Part shown: positions 7,722 to 18,464 of the stretch, one piece after another
Numbering within the stretch: the stretch's first letter is position 1
Layout: every line of letters begins with the position of its first letter
Origin: Acidimicrobiaceae bacterium
GTDB lineage: Bacteria > Actinomycetota > Acidimicrobiia > Acidimicrobiales > RAAP-2
Assembly: GCA_027315045.1 (NCBI GenBank)
Contig: DAHUZS010000074.1
Coordinates: 1-37,041, forward strand
Reading direction: 5' to 3'
Length of the DNA stretch: 37,041 nt
Program-made: the position numbers and the translations under genes
The notes under the pieces: model-generated
Seen by the model: only the letters and a program-made list of their open reading frames with translations
Told to the model about the DNA's origin: nothing
The model's database searches: none

Positions 7722-7831
7722 TCTAACCAGCCCCCCGACCTGGGCCCCGCCGTAACGCCCTGGCCGGGCCGCGGCCCACCGGCAGCGGGCGCCGTGCGCA
7801 CCCGCCTCGTCCGGCCTGCCAACATGGCCCG

Positions 7832-8701
7832 ATGACCGAACCCCTCGACGAGCTGGTCCACCTGCTCGACCTCGAGACCATCGAGGTCAACATCTTCCGG
7901 GGCACCCAGCCCCACGAGGAACGCCAGCGGGTGTTCGGGGGCCAGGTGGCGGCACAGGCGCTCATGGCCGCGGGCCGGACCGTGGAGTCGGGCGACGTCC
8001 ACTCTCTGCACGCCTACTTCCTCCGGCCGGGTGATCCCGCCGTCCCCATCCTCTACGAGGTGGACCGTATCCGAGACGGGCGTTCCTTCACGACCCGCCG
8101 GGTGGTGGCGATCCAGCACGGCGAGGCCATCTTCAACCTGTCGGCCTCGTTCCACGTCCTCGAATCGGGTCCCGAGCACCAACTGCGCATGCCCGAGGTT
8201 CCCGAGCCGGAAACCTTGCCCACGCTGCCGGAACGGCTGAAGGAGTGGGAGGAGGGACTGAGCAACTGGTACTACCGCCCACATCCGATCGACCAGCGCT
8301 ATATCGGGTCGATCCCCTGGGTGACGAAGGATGAGGACCCCGATCCCCGCCAGCGCCTGTGGCTGCGGGCGGACGGACGTCTGCCCGACGACCCGCTCCT
8401 GCACGCCTGTGTGGCGACCTACGCCTCGGACCTCTCGCTGTACGACACCATCCTGCGCCCCCACGAGATCCACTGGGAGGAGAGCGACTTCATGGCGGCC
8501 AGCCTCGACCACTGCATGTGGTTCCACCAGCGTTTCCAGGCCGACGAGTGGCTCCTCTACGACACCGACTCCCCGGTGGCCATCAACGCCCGGGGACTCG
8601 CTCGCGGCTTCTTCTTCGGGCGGACGGGGAACCTGGTGGTCTCCGTGGTCCAGGAGGGGTTGGTGCGGTTTCTCGGCACCCCGCCCAGGGCGCCGGCCTA
8701 G
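7832..8701 (+). CDS. tesB: Acyl-CoA thioesterase II
   Basis: A 289-residue double-hotdog thioesterase matching TesB along its length. The N-terminal hotdog carries QRVFGGQVAAQALMAAGRTV and SLHAYFLRPGDPAVPILYEV. The C-terminal hotdog carries the catalytic residues: D200 in YASDLSLYDT, S224 in ASLDHCMWFH (Thr in E. coli) and Q274 in VVQEGLVR. TesB hydrolyses medium- to long-chain acyl-CoA to free fatty acid and CoA in the cytoplasm. The ATG at 7832 is chosen because an earlier ATG at 7823 reads straight into a stop. It ends inside the last codon of the convergent citrate synthase gene; the tetranucleotide CTAG at 8698-8701 provides both stop codons. Confidence 0.93.
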   Translation: MTEPLDELVHLLDLETIEVNIFRGTQPHEERQRVFGGQVAAQALMAAGRTVESGDVHSLHAYFLRPGDPAVPILYEVDRIRDGRSFTTRRVVAIQHGEAIFNLSASFHVLESGPEHQLRMPEVPEPETLPTLPERLKEWEEGLSNWYYRPHPIDQRYIGSIPWVTKDEDPDPRQRLWLRADGRLPDDPLLHACVATYASDLSLYDTILRPHEIHWEESDFMAASLDHCMWFHQRFQADEWLLYDTDSPVAINARGLARGFFFGRTGNLVVSVVQEGLVRFLGTPPRAPA

Positions 8702-9966
8702 CGGCCGGCCATCGGGACGTAGTCCCGGGACTCAGGGCCGGTGTAGATCTGCCTCGGGCGGGCGATCTTGGAGTCCTGATCCAGCAGCTCCTGCCAGTGG
8801 GAGAGCCAGCCGACCGTGCGGGGGATCGCGAACAGCACCGGGAACATCTCGAGCGGGAAGCCCATCGCCTGGTAGATGATGCCGCTGTAGAAGTCGACAT
8901 TCGGGTACAGGCGTCGGGAGAGGAAGTACTCGTCGTTGAGGGCGATCTCCTCGAGCTTGAGAGCGATGTCGAGCAGCGGGTTGCGCCCGGTGACCTCGAA
9001 CACCTCATCGGCGGTGCGCTTGATGATCTTGGCCCGGGGGTCGTAGCTCTTGTAGACGCGGTGGCCGAACCCCCACATCCGGTCGGACCCGCTCTTGATC
9101 TCCTCGATGAAGGCCGGGACGTTGTCGACGTGGCCGATGTCCATGAGCATCCTGATCACCTGCTCGTTGGCACCACCGTGACGCGGCCCGTACAGGGCGG
9201 CGGCCGCGGCGGCGGTCGCCGAGTAGGGATCGGCGTGCGAGGAGCCGACCACCCGCATGGCCGTAGTCGAGCAGTTCTGTTCGTGGTCGGCGTGGAGGAT
9301 GAAGAGCACGTCGAGCGCGTGTGCCAGCACCGGGTCGGCCACGAAACGGGGCTCGGCCACCTTCCACATCATCGAGAGGAAGTTCGAGGTGAAGTCGAGT
9401 GAGTTGTCTGGATAGACGAACGGCATCCCGACACTGAAGCGGTGGGCGGCAGCGGCCAGGGTGGGCATCTTGGCGATCAGCCGGATGATCTGCTTCTGGC
9501 GCGACTCGAGGTCGAAGATGCCCTTCGCGTCCAGGTAGAAGGTCGACAGCGCGGCCACCGCTGAAACCAGCATGCCCATGGGGTGGGCGTCGTAGTGGAA
9601 GCCGTCGAGGAACCGCTTGCGTACGTTCTCGTGGATGAACGTGTGGTAGGTGATCTCGCGCTTCCACGAGTCGAACTGCTCTTGGTCCGGCAGCTCGCCG
9701 TGGAGGAGGAGGTAGGCGACCTCGAGGAAGGTGGAGTGCTCGGCCAGCTGCTCGATCGGATATCCGCGGTAGCGGAGGATCCCGGCCTCACCGTCGAGGA
9801 AGGTGATGGCGCTCTCGCATGCGGCGGTGGCCATGAAGCCGGGGTCGAAGAACCAGATGCCCGGCAACAGTTTCGACCACTCGGTCGCCGATACCCCGCC
9901 GTGGATGATCGGGACCTCGATCGAGTCCCCGGTCCGATTGTCAGTGATCGTGATGGTCTCGGGCAC
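8698..9966 (-). CDS. gltA: Citrate synthase
   Basis: From the GTG at 9966, preceded by AGGAGGG at a good distance, the product has 422 residues, typical of the type II GltA family. Catalytic regions are visible: a histidine in LFILHADHEQNCSTTAMR, a histidine in MWGFGHRVYKSYDPRAK and an aspartate in YPNVDFYSGIIYQAMG. The N-terminal strand-rich segment with LRYRGYPIEQLAEHS is also typical. The enzyme condenses acetyl-CoA with oxaloacetate at the entry to the citric acid cycle. The upstream unknown membrane protein ends 40 bases before the start, so co-transcription from sqdB through gltA is possible but unproven. Confidence 0.96.
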   Translation of the reverse strand: MPETITITDNRTGDSIEVPIIHGGVSATEWSKLLPGIWFFDPGFMATAACESAITFLDGEAGILRYRGYPIEQLAEHSTFLEVAYLLLHGELPDQEQFDSWKREITYHTFIHENVRKRFLDGFHYDAHPMGMLVSAVAALSTFYLDAKGIFDLESRQKQIIRLIAKMPTLAAAAHRFSVGMPFVYPDNSLDFTSNFLSMMWKVAEPRFVADPVLAHALDVLFILHADHEQNCSTTAMRVVGSSHADPYSATAAAAAALYGPRHGGANEQVIRMLMDIGHVDNVPAFIEEIKSGSDRMWGFGHRVYKSYDPRAKIIKRTADEVFEVTGRNPLLDIALKLEEIALNDEYFLSRRLYPNVDFYSGIIYQAMGFPLEMFPVLFAIPRTVGWLSHWQELLDQDSKIARPRQIYTGPESRDYVPMAGR

Positions 9967-10006
9967 TCGTCCCTCCTGGGCTGGACCTCTGCTTCTTCTC
10001 CGGATC

Positions 10007-11131
10007 CTATGGCGCTGCGGTAGGGACGCGAGCGCAGCGGGCCTTCCCCTTCGTCGAGCCGAACGGCGCCACGGCGATCGTCGCCCCCTCGTGGCCATTG
10101 GGCCTCGACTGGCCGACCGGCTGGATCACCGTGACGGCGAGGTTGTACGTGGTCCCCGGCGCCACTGGGAGGTCGGGCAGTGTCACGGCGCTGCTGCCGG
10201 CCGGGGCCAGGGTCACCTCCTTGCGCACCGGGAACGGGGCACCCCCGCCGACCGGCTGGACGGCCGCCTCGACCGGGACCTTCTCCGCCACGATCGTCCC
10301 GTCGTTGCGCACCACGGCGGTGACCGAGAGGGTGCAGGTCGGCGGCACCTCGGAGATGCCGGCACCGAGCGGCGGGGCCTGGGGCTGGCCCGTTACCCCC
10401 GGGGCGGGCGGCAGCACCGAGGGGGCGAGGGTTACCGACACCAGGTGGACGTCCTTGAACGGGGCCAGCGAGGGCGCAGAGGTGAGGTGGTCGACCGTGG
10501 TCTGGATCGCCCCGGTCTCCCACACGACCGGGGTCGGCACCCACACTGACTGGGGCAGGCGCGAGCCGCCGGGCACCCCCATGAACGTCTTCCTCGCCGA
10601 GGCGTAGGTCGAGTCGGCGGCGACGAGAAGCTGGCCCACGGCCACGACCCGGCTCACCGCCGTCGCCGAGCTCAGGGCGGGTGGCGGATAAGGGGAGCCA
10701 CTGTCCCCGGCGGTCAACCGGAGCAGACCGTCGATCGTGGTGCGCAGGCGCTCGAGCGCGACGGCCCGGGAGGTCATGGCATCGGCGAAGTCGGCACCGA
10801 CGTGACCTTCGGGCGCCGGGACCGCCAACAAGGAGGCCTCACTCGCGACCGATCGGGAGCCTTCGACCACCGAGTCGAGCGCCTGCGCGAGGTGCATCCG
10901 GTGGTAGCCGGTCATCTGGTCGACCAACGTCCGGAACTGGGCCCCGACCGAGTTCGACTGTTGGACCACCAGACGGGCCTCGGACCCGAAGGACTGGTCG
11001 ATAGTGCGGTGATAGGGGCCCGACGCCCGGCCCACGTAGACCAGGCCCCCGACAAGGAGGAAGAGCGCCACCGCTCCGATGACGAGCACGACGACGAACG
11101 GAGTGAGATCGCGGCGCGGGCCGGGCGACAT
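10007..11131 (-). CDS. Membrane-anchored protein of unknown function
   Basis: I do not recognise the family of this 374-residue protein. A short basic N-terminus (MSPGPRRDLTP) precedes one strong membrane segment (about residues 11-33, FVVVLVIGAVALFLLVGGLV), so the rest is probably outside the cell. Residues 40-180 look helical, with heptad-like QSNSVGAQFRTLVDQM and a region rich in Ala/Ser/Val. A Pro-rich linker (PPAPGVTGQPQAPPLG) at about 240-255 leads to a beta-rich C-terminal part that resembles CARDB/DUF11-like repeat domains in rhythm (CTLSVTAVVRNDGTIVAEKVPVE, then VTLAPAGSSAVTLPDLPVAPG). Two cysteines, one at the start of this domain and one near the C-terminus, could form a disulfide. 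It sits between sqdB (54-bp gap) and gltA (40-bp gap). Confidence 0.75.
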   Translation of the reverse strand: MSPGPRRDLTPFVVVLVIGAVALFLLVGGLVYVGRASGPYHRTIDQSFGSEARLVVQQSNSVGAQFRTLVDQMTGYHRMHLAQALDSVVEGSRSVASEASLLAVPAPEGHVGADFADAMTSRAVALERLRTTIDGLLRLTAGDSGSPYPPPALSSATAVSRVVAVGQLLVAADSTYASARKTFMGVPGGSRLPQSVWVPTPVVWETGAIQTTVDHLTSAPSLAPFKDVHLVSVTLAPSVLPPAPGVTGQPQAPPLGAGISEVPPTCTLSVTAVVRNDGTIVAEKVPVEAAVQPVGGGAPFPVRKEVTLAPAGSSAVTLPDLPVAPGTTYNLAVTVIQPVGQSRPNGHEGATIAVAPFGSTKGKARCARVPTAAP

Positions 11132-11185
11132 CGGACCTCGACGCTACAGCCGTCGGTGGGGCACCCGGCCCCGGGCCGTGGGCAG

Positions 11186-12541
<1,356 letters not shown>

Positions 12542-12592
12542 CTAGGGTCGGTCACGGCGCCCGATCACCCCAATGTAAGAAGTTCATGGAAA

Positions 12593-12871
12593 TTGCACCG
12601 GAGTCTCGACATCATCGTGCTCGGGCGCGACGGGAGCCGTCCGCCGATCACCGTGCTGGTCCCCTCCCCCGCCGCGGACGCCGCTTGCCGTGCGCGGTAC
12701 CACCGGCTCGGGGTCTGCAACGTCGAGTTCACCGGGGCCGGGGTGCTCGTCGACCTGGCCCTCCGGTCGAAGGACGTGGGACCCGGGTCCCGATCGAGCC
12801 GGATCAAGGAGGATCGACTCGAGGGTCCACCCGTCGAGTCCCGCTGTCCCCTGTTCAGCCGACGCCGCTGA
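12593..12871 (+). CDS. Small hypothetical protein, doubtful
   Basis: A 92-residue reading frame from TTG 12593 (or an internal GTG near 12617) shows strong third-position G/C over its first two thirds. It reads as plausible protein, with ITVLVPSPAADAACRARYHR and VEFTGAGVLVDLAL. The final third is Arg/Ser-rich and loses that pattern. No domain is recognised. It overlaps the 3' end of the convergent rmuC by 17 bases. It may be a small orphan gene, the remnant of a larger one, or chance in GC-rich DNA. Confidence 0.28.
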   Translation: MHRSLDIIVLGRDGSRPPITVLVPSPAADAACRARYHRLGVCNVEFTGAGVLVDLALRSKDVGPGSRSSRIKEDRLEGPPVESRCPLFSRRR

Positions 12872-14333
12872 TCCCGGGCAGCTCGTCCTCTTCGGTGACC
12901 CCTGAGACCACGTCGAGCACGGGCCTCGACCCGCCACCCTGCGACTGATCGCCAGCCCCCTCGAGCAGCTCGGTGGCCTGGGCAAGCCGCGGCGTCGCCG
13001 TCACCGGACGCAGCTCGGCGATCTCCTTCGCGTCATGGCCGACGACCGAGAGGTCGGGGAACCGGCGGGCGGTCACGAGCACCCGCGACTCGAGCGATCC
13101 GACCGCATCGTTGAACGCCTCGACCGTGCCGGTCAGACTCCGGTGCATCTTGGCGAAATGACCGCCGAGCACCCGGAGGCGGTCGTAGAGGTCGGTGCCG
13201 AGATCCTTCACCAACCTGGCGTTCTCAGCCATCGCCTCGTCACGCCAGCCCTGGGCGAAGGTCCGGAGCAGGGCGATGAGGGTCGTCGGCGTGGTGATGA
13301 GCACCCGACTGGCGATGGCGTGCTCGATCAGCTCACCGTCCTGCTCGAAGGCGGCGTCGAGGAGCGGGTCGCCGGGGACGAAGGCCACGACGAAGTCCGG
13401 CGACGGGTCGAACTGGCGCCAGTACTCCCGCTTGGCCAACTGGTCGATGTGGGTCCGCAGCTGCCGGGCGTGGGCGGCGAGCTGGCTCTGCCTGGTCTCC
13501 TCGTCCTCGGCCTCGGCGGCCCGCAAGAAGGCGTCGAGCGGCACCTTGGCGTCCACCACCACGTGGGCGCCGCCGGGCAGGTGCACCACTAGGTCGGGGC
13601 GCAGGCGCCCGTCCTCGTTGGTCGTGCTCACCTGCTCGTCGAAGTCGCAGTGCGCCACCATGCCGGCCATCTCGACCACGCGACGCAGCTGCATCTCGCC
13701 CCAGCGGCCCCGTGTCTGGGGGGCGCGCAGTGCGGTGACCAGGTTCTGGGTCTCCTTTTTCAACCGGTCCTGGGTCGCGGCCAGCTGCCGGACCTGCTCG
13801 GTGAGCCCGCTGTAGGCGTCCTTCCGGTCCAGCTCCATCTGCCTCAATCCCGACTCGTACCGGGTGAGGAGGTCCTTGAGCGGCGTCAGCAGCTGGGAGA
13901 TCGCCTCCTGGCGTTGCCCGAGCTCCCCTTTTGCGGTCTCCTGGGCGTCGCGCAGCTTGGCGTTGGCCAGGCTGAGGAACTGCTCGGTGTTGGCGCGCAG
14001 CGCCTCGGTGGACAACTGGGCGAACGCCCCGACCAGGCGATCGCGATCTTCCTCCCACGCCTGGTCCCGCTGCGCGATGCTCCGGCGTGCCTGCTCAAGT
14101 TCCGCGCCGAGGCGGGCCTTGTCCGCCTGCAGCCCCGCCAAAGAACGGGTGGCCTGCTCGTACTGTGCGCCGACCCGGGCGAGCGAGCCCTGGGCATCGG
14201 CCAGCCGCTCCTGGGCCAGGCGGCCGTCGGCCAGTACCCCCGCACCGCGACGACCCCACAGCAGGTACCCGACCACAAGCCCGGCACAGGCGCCGAGGAC
14301 GAGCCCGATCAGCACCCCAGCGGTCATGGGCAC
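12855..14333 (-). CDS. rmuC: DNA recombination protein RmuC
   Basis: A 492-residue protein with an N-terminal membrane segment (about residues 5-26, VLIGLVLGACAGLVVGYLLW) and a long coiled coil (about 40-190). These are followed by the RmuC nuclease-like core. Core motifs are RGRWGEMQLRRVVEMAGM, RPDLVVHLPGGAHVVVDAKVPLDAF (the D and the D-A-K fit a PD-(D/E)XK-type fold) and SRVLITTPTTLIALLRT. In E. coli RmuC limits inversions at short inverted repeats. The C-terminal 70 residues are less conserved in appearance. It is divergent from phoU, with 175 bases between the starts. Confidence 0.93.
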   Translation of the reverse strand: MPMTAGVLIGLVLGACAGLVVGYLLWGRRGAGVLADGRLAQERLADAQGSLARVGAQYEQATRSLAGLQADKARLGAELEQARRSIAQRDQAWEEDRDRLVGAFAQLSTEALRANTEQFLSLANAKLRDAQETAKGELGQRQEAISQLLTPLKDLLTRYESGLRQMELDRKDAYSGLTEQVRQLAATQDRLKKETQNLVTALRAPQTRGRWGEMQLRRVVEMAGMVAHCDFDEQVSTTNEDGRLRPDLVVHLPGGAHVVVDAKVPLDAFLRAAEAEDEETRQSQLAAHARQLRTHIDQLAKREYWRQFDPSPDFVVAFVPGDPLLDAAFEQDGELIEHAIASRVLITTPTTLIALLRTFAQGWRDEAMAENARLVKDLGTDLYDRLRVLGGHFAKMHRSLTGTVEAFNDAVGSLESRVLVTARRFPDLSVVGHDAKEIAELRPVTATPRLAQATELLEGAGDQSQGGGSRPVLDVVSGVTEEDELPGISGVG

Positions 14334-14508
14334 CTGAACCCGGCACCGCGGCCTTCGGCACCTCCTCGGCGCGGCGGTGAGGAACGAGGATCCATCGCCA
14401 TGGCGACGACCCTACCGAGGGGGTGTGACCGAACCCGGGATCGTCGCGCGCGACGGTCCGCGGCCCGCTCCGCCGGGTTCGGCAGTGACCGGCCGGGTAC
14501 CGTACGGC

Positions 14509-15243
14509 ATGGTGTTTCGTCTCGGCTCGACCCGGCGTAACCAGGCCGTCCCGCCCACCGAGGTCCCCCACGGCGCCGACCCCCCTCACCCCGGGGAGCC
14601 CGAGAGCCCGGTGTTGAGCGAGATCGACCGGCTCTTCACCCAAGCGTTCGCACTGGTGGGCGAGGGGATCGCCGGCGCGACGCACGCCCTCTTGGCCGGC
14701 GACCGGGAGGCGGCCAAAGAGTTGGTGCAGCGGGACGAGCTGGTCGACCGGCTGACGCATGACATCGCCGCGTTGGCCCAGCAGCGGCTCCTCTCCAACG
14801 AGGGCACCACCGAAGAGCGCCGCGAGCTGATCGCCTTCTTGCGCATGCTCACCGACCTCGAGCGCAACGGTGACCTGGCCGAGCACATCGCCCGCCGTGC
14901 GGCCCGGGGCCTCGGCGCCGAGATGTCGGCCCGCAGCCGCGGGCTGGTCGACCGGATGGGCGAGGTGGCGACCCAGCTGTGGCGGAGCACCGCCGACGTC
15001 TTCGCCGAACGCTCGGTCGACGGGGCCAATGCCGTCGACGACCTCGATGACGAGATGGACGACCTGCACGTGACGCTGACCGCTGAGATCGTCGCCGGCG
15101 ACATGCCGGTACCCGTGGCTATCGAGCTCGCGATGGTGGCCCGGTTCTACGAGCGCTTCGGCGACCACGCGGTGAGCTTGGCCCGGAGGATGGCGGCAAT
15201 GGTCGGCGGAGGGCCGGACCCCGGGACGGTCGCTTCGGACTGA
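14509..15243 (+). CDS. phoU: PhoU-domain phosphate-signalling regulator
   Basis: From the ATG at 14509 the product is 244 residues, with a variable Pro-rich N-terminus of about 38 residues and then two PhoU three-helix bundles. The metal-binding E/D-x-x-x-D motifs are seen as RDELVDRLTHDI and LERNGDLAEHIA in the first half, and DLDDEMDDLHVTL and RFYERFGDHAVSLAR in the second. PhoU restrains PhoR signalling and Pst phosphate uptake when phosphate is plentiful. No pstSCAB or phoR/phoB gene lies beside it here. Upstream in-frame starts exist, but the region 14377-14508 does not look like PhoU and would lengthen an already variable tail. Confidence 0.88.
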   Translation: MVFRLGSTRRNQAVPPTEVPHGADPPHPGEPESPVLSEIDRLFTQAFALVGEGIAGATHALLAGDREAAKELVQRDELVDRLTHDIAALAQQRLLSNEGTTEERRELIAFLRMLTDLERNGDLAEHIARRAARGLGAEMSARSRGLVDRMGEVATQLWRSTADVFAERSVDGANAVDDLDDEMDDLHVTLTAEIVAGDMPVPVAIELAMVARFYERFGDHAVSLARRMAAMVGGGPDPGTVASD

Positions 15244-15259
15244 GCGACTTGGCGAGCCG

Positions 15260-16294
<1,035 letters not shown>

Positions 16295-16338
16295 CTAGGG
16301 CCACGCCGTCGGGCGCCCGACAAAGTGACCACCGCGGC

Positions 16339-17562
16339 TCAGCGCGTGGGTTCCTCCAACCCGAAGGCCGAGTGAAGCGCCCGGACCGCCCGTTCGACGT
16401 CCTCTTCGGCAACGACGCAGGAGATCCGGATCGTGGACGTCGAGATCATCTCGATGTTGATGTCCTGGGCGGCAAGGGTCTCGAACATCGAGGCGGTGAC
16501 GCCGGGGTGCGACTTCATGCCGGCACCCACGACCGACACCCGGCCGATGGTGTCGTCGGAACTCACCCCGGATGCGCCGAGCTCGTCGGCGAGGCCGCCA
16601 CAGACTTCGACCGCCGTGGAGAGATCGACCCGCGGGAGGGTGAAGGAGATGTCCGTCGTGCCGTGGGACGAGATGTTCTGGACGATCATGTCGACGTTGA
16701 TCGATCGGTCGGCCAGCGCGCGGAAGAGGCGGCCGGCCACTCCGGGCCGGTCCGGAACCCCCGAGACGGTGACCTTCGCCTCCGAGGTGTCGTGGGTGAC
16801 GGCGGTCACGACGGCCTGTTCCATGTCGGGTTCCTCCTCGGTCACGACGGTGCCCGGCTCCCAGGTGAAGGCGGAGCGGACGTGAAGCTTCACCCGATGA
16901 CGCCGGGCGAACTCGACCGAACGCAGCATCAGGACGCGCCCGCCGGTCGCCGACATCTCGAGCATCTCGTCGAAGCTGATCCGAAGCAGGCGGCGGGCCG
17001 TCGGCACCACGCGCGGGTCGGCACTGAACACCCCAGTCACGTCGGTGTAGATCTCACAAAGTGAGGCGCCGAGCGCTGCCGCCAAGGCAACCGCCGTGGT
17101 GTCCGAGGCCCCCCGGCCGAGGGTCGTGACCTCACGGTCGGTCGACATCCCCTGGAAGCCAGCGACCACCGGGACCTTCCCTTGCGACAGGGCCTCGCGC
17201 AGACGGTCCCCCCGGACCTCGATGATCCTCGCCCGGGTGTGCTCGGTGGTGGTGATGATGCCGGCCTGGCTTCCGGTGAACGACGCCGCCGGCACGTCGA
17301 AATCGGCGAGCGCCATGCACAGGAGCGACGCGGAGACCCGCTCGCCCACGCTCACGAGCATGTCGTATTCGCGAGGGGGCGGTGCCGAGCTCACCTCACC
17401 GGCCAGCCTGATCAGGTCGTCGGTGGCCTTGCCCATGGCGCTCACCACCACCACGACCTCGGTCCCTTCACGCTTGGTGCGCGCGACGTGCTCGGCCACC
17501 GCCCGGATCCGTTCGGAGTCGGCCACCGAGGTCCCTCCGAACTTCTGCACGACGAGGGTCAC
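16339..17562 (-). CDS. lysC: Aspartate kinase (alpha subunit; contains internal beta start)
   Basis: From the GTG at 17562 the product is 407 residues. It has an N-terminal amino-acid-kinase domain beginning VVQKFGGTSVADSERI, with the substrate motifs FTGSQAGIITT and TTLGRGASDTTAVALAAAL, then two C-terminal ACT domains from about residue 250. This matches the lysine/threonine-sensitive kinases of Corynebacterium and Mycobacterium. It phosphorylates aspartate as the first step toward lysine, threonine and methionine. An in-frame ATG at 16824, behind a strong ribosome-binding site, coincides with the beta-subunit start known from Corynebacterium and Bacillus lysC. The GTG is preferred because the family begins V/A-L-V-V-Q-K. 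The start is 86 bases from the divergent cyclophilin gene. asd follows. Confidence 0.95.
   Translation of the reverse strand: MTLVVQKFGGTSVADSERIRAVAEHVARTKREGTEVVVVVSAMGKATDDLIRLAGEVSSAPPPREYDMLVSVGERVSASLLCMALADFDVPAASFTGSQAGIITTTEHTRARIIEVRGDRLREALSQGKVPVVAGFQGMSTDREVTTLGRGASDTTAVALAAALGASLCEIYTDVTGVFSADPRVVPTARRLLRISFDEMLEMSATGGRVLMLRSVEFARRHRVKLHVRSAFTWEPGTVVTEEEPDMEQAVVTAVTHDTSEAKVTVSGVPDRPGVAGRLFRALADRSINVDMIVQNISSHGTTDISFTLPRVDLSTAVEVCGGLADELGASGVSSDDTIGRVSVVGAGMKSHPGVTASMFETLAAQDINIEMISTSTIRISCVVAEEDVERAVRALHSAFGLEEPTR
16822..16839 (-). promoter_or_regulatory. Internal ribosome-binding site and start codon for aspartokinase beta subunit
   Basis: On the minus strand GAGGAGGAA (16839-16831) lies six bases before an in-frame ATG (16824-16822). 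The resulting 161-residue product (16339-16824) begins MEQAVVTAVTHDTSEAKVTV and contains only the two ACT domains. In Corynebacterium glutamicum and Bacillus subtilis the separate beta chain of the alpha2beta2 aspartokinase starts at this same place. The internal site is stronger than that of the full-length gene, so independent translation is likely (inference). Confidence 0.7.
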
Positions 17563-17648
17563 GGTTGCCGAAGCTACCCGGCGTCGGGACACCCCCTGGA
17601 CTCGACCCGATTCTGACCCGATCGGGCCGACCGGTAGGGTGTCGGGCC

Positions 17649-18464
17649 GTGCCCACCGAGAAACGAGCACGCCAGCGCGCCGGACGTCAGGCTCGTCTTG
17701 AGGCAATCGCCCAGCACCAACGGCGGCGGCGCCTCATCCGGAGCTCGGTCATCGTCCTTGCCATCGCGGCCGTCGTCGTGGGCTCGGTCTACCTGATCAC
17801 CCGGCCCAAGTCGAAGCCGAAGCTCACCTTCCCCAACACCGCCCAGGGCCGACTGGAGCGGGTCTGGGTGAGCCACGGCTGCCCCGAGTCCTCGGCGACC
17901 ACGGTCAACCACCAGCAGTACAAGAGCGTCCCCGCCATGACGATCTCGACCACGGCGACCTACGAGGCCACCGTGCGGACCGACATCGGCTCCTTCGTGA
18001 TCACCCTGAACGCCAAGCAGTCACCGATTGCGGTGAACAGCTTCGTGTTCCTGGCCAAGAAGGGCTTCTACAACTGCAACATCTTCCACCGGGTGATCCA
18101 GGGCTTCGTCGACCAGACTGGAGACCCCACCGGGACCGGCCGCGGCGGGCCCGGCTACCAGTTCACCGAGGCAGGGCCGCCGACATCCTCCCCCCAGTAC
18201 CCGATCGGGTCGGTGGCCCTCGCCAACTCCGACAGCCCGGCCACGACCCACCCCAAGACCAACGGGAGCCAGTGGTTCGTGGTCGCCGGGACCCAGGGCG
18301 AGGCGCTGCCGCCCGACTACGTCCTCTTCGGCGAGGTCACCTCGGGGCTCAGCGTCGTCGACGCCATCAACAAGGACGGCGCCCCCGCCTCCAGCTCGCT
18401 CGGGAAGCCCAAGGTGGTCCATCGCATCCTTTCGATCAAGATCAAGGAGGTCCCATCGTCATGA
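17649..18464 (+). CDS. Membrane-anchored cyclophilin-type peptidyl-prolyl isomerase
   Basis: From the GTG at 17649 the product is 271 residues. It begins PTEKRARQRAGRQARLEAI, a very basic cytoplasmic stretch, followed by one membrane segment (about 35-56, SSVIVLAIAAVVVGSVYLI), so the catalytic part faces outward. The cyclophilin domain (about 100-268) has NIFHRVIQGFVDQTGDPTG and NGSQWFVVAG. The F-H-R of the active site and the Q of the substrate pocket are kept; the usual NGSQFF reads NGSQWF. It would speed proline isomerisation in exported proteins. The family in actinobacteria commonly starts (M/V)PTEKRAR, which decides the start. Its TGA overlaps the ATG of a second cyclophilin (ATGA). Confidence 0.9.
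   Translation: MPTEKRARQRAGRQARLEAIAQHQRRRRLIRSSVIVLAIAAVVVGSVYLITRPKSKPKLTFPNTAQGRLERVWVSHGCPESSATTVNHQQYKSVPAMTISTTATYEATVRTDIGSFVITLNAKQSPIAVNSFVFLAKKGFYNCNIFHRVIQGFVDQTGDPTGTGRGGPGYQFTEAGPPTSSPQYPIGSVALANSDSPATTHPKTNGSQWFVVAGTQGEALPPDYVLFGEVTSGLSVVDAINKDGAPASSSLGKPKVVHRILSIKIKEVPSS

Noticed and set aside
7722-7831. Possible cobalamin riboswitch ahead of gtrA-like/cobT
   Set aside because: The 110-bp gap shared with tesB is too short, and no B12-box-like GCCACTG element was seen. The region ahead of meaA (20720-20799) is also too short.
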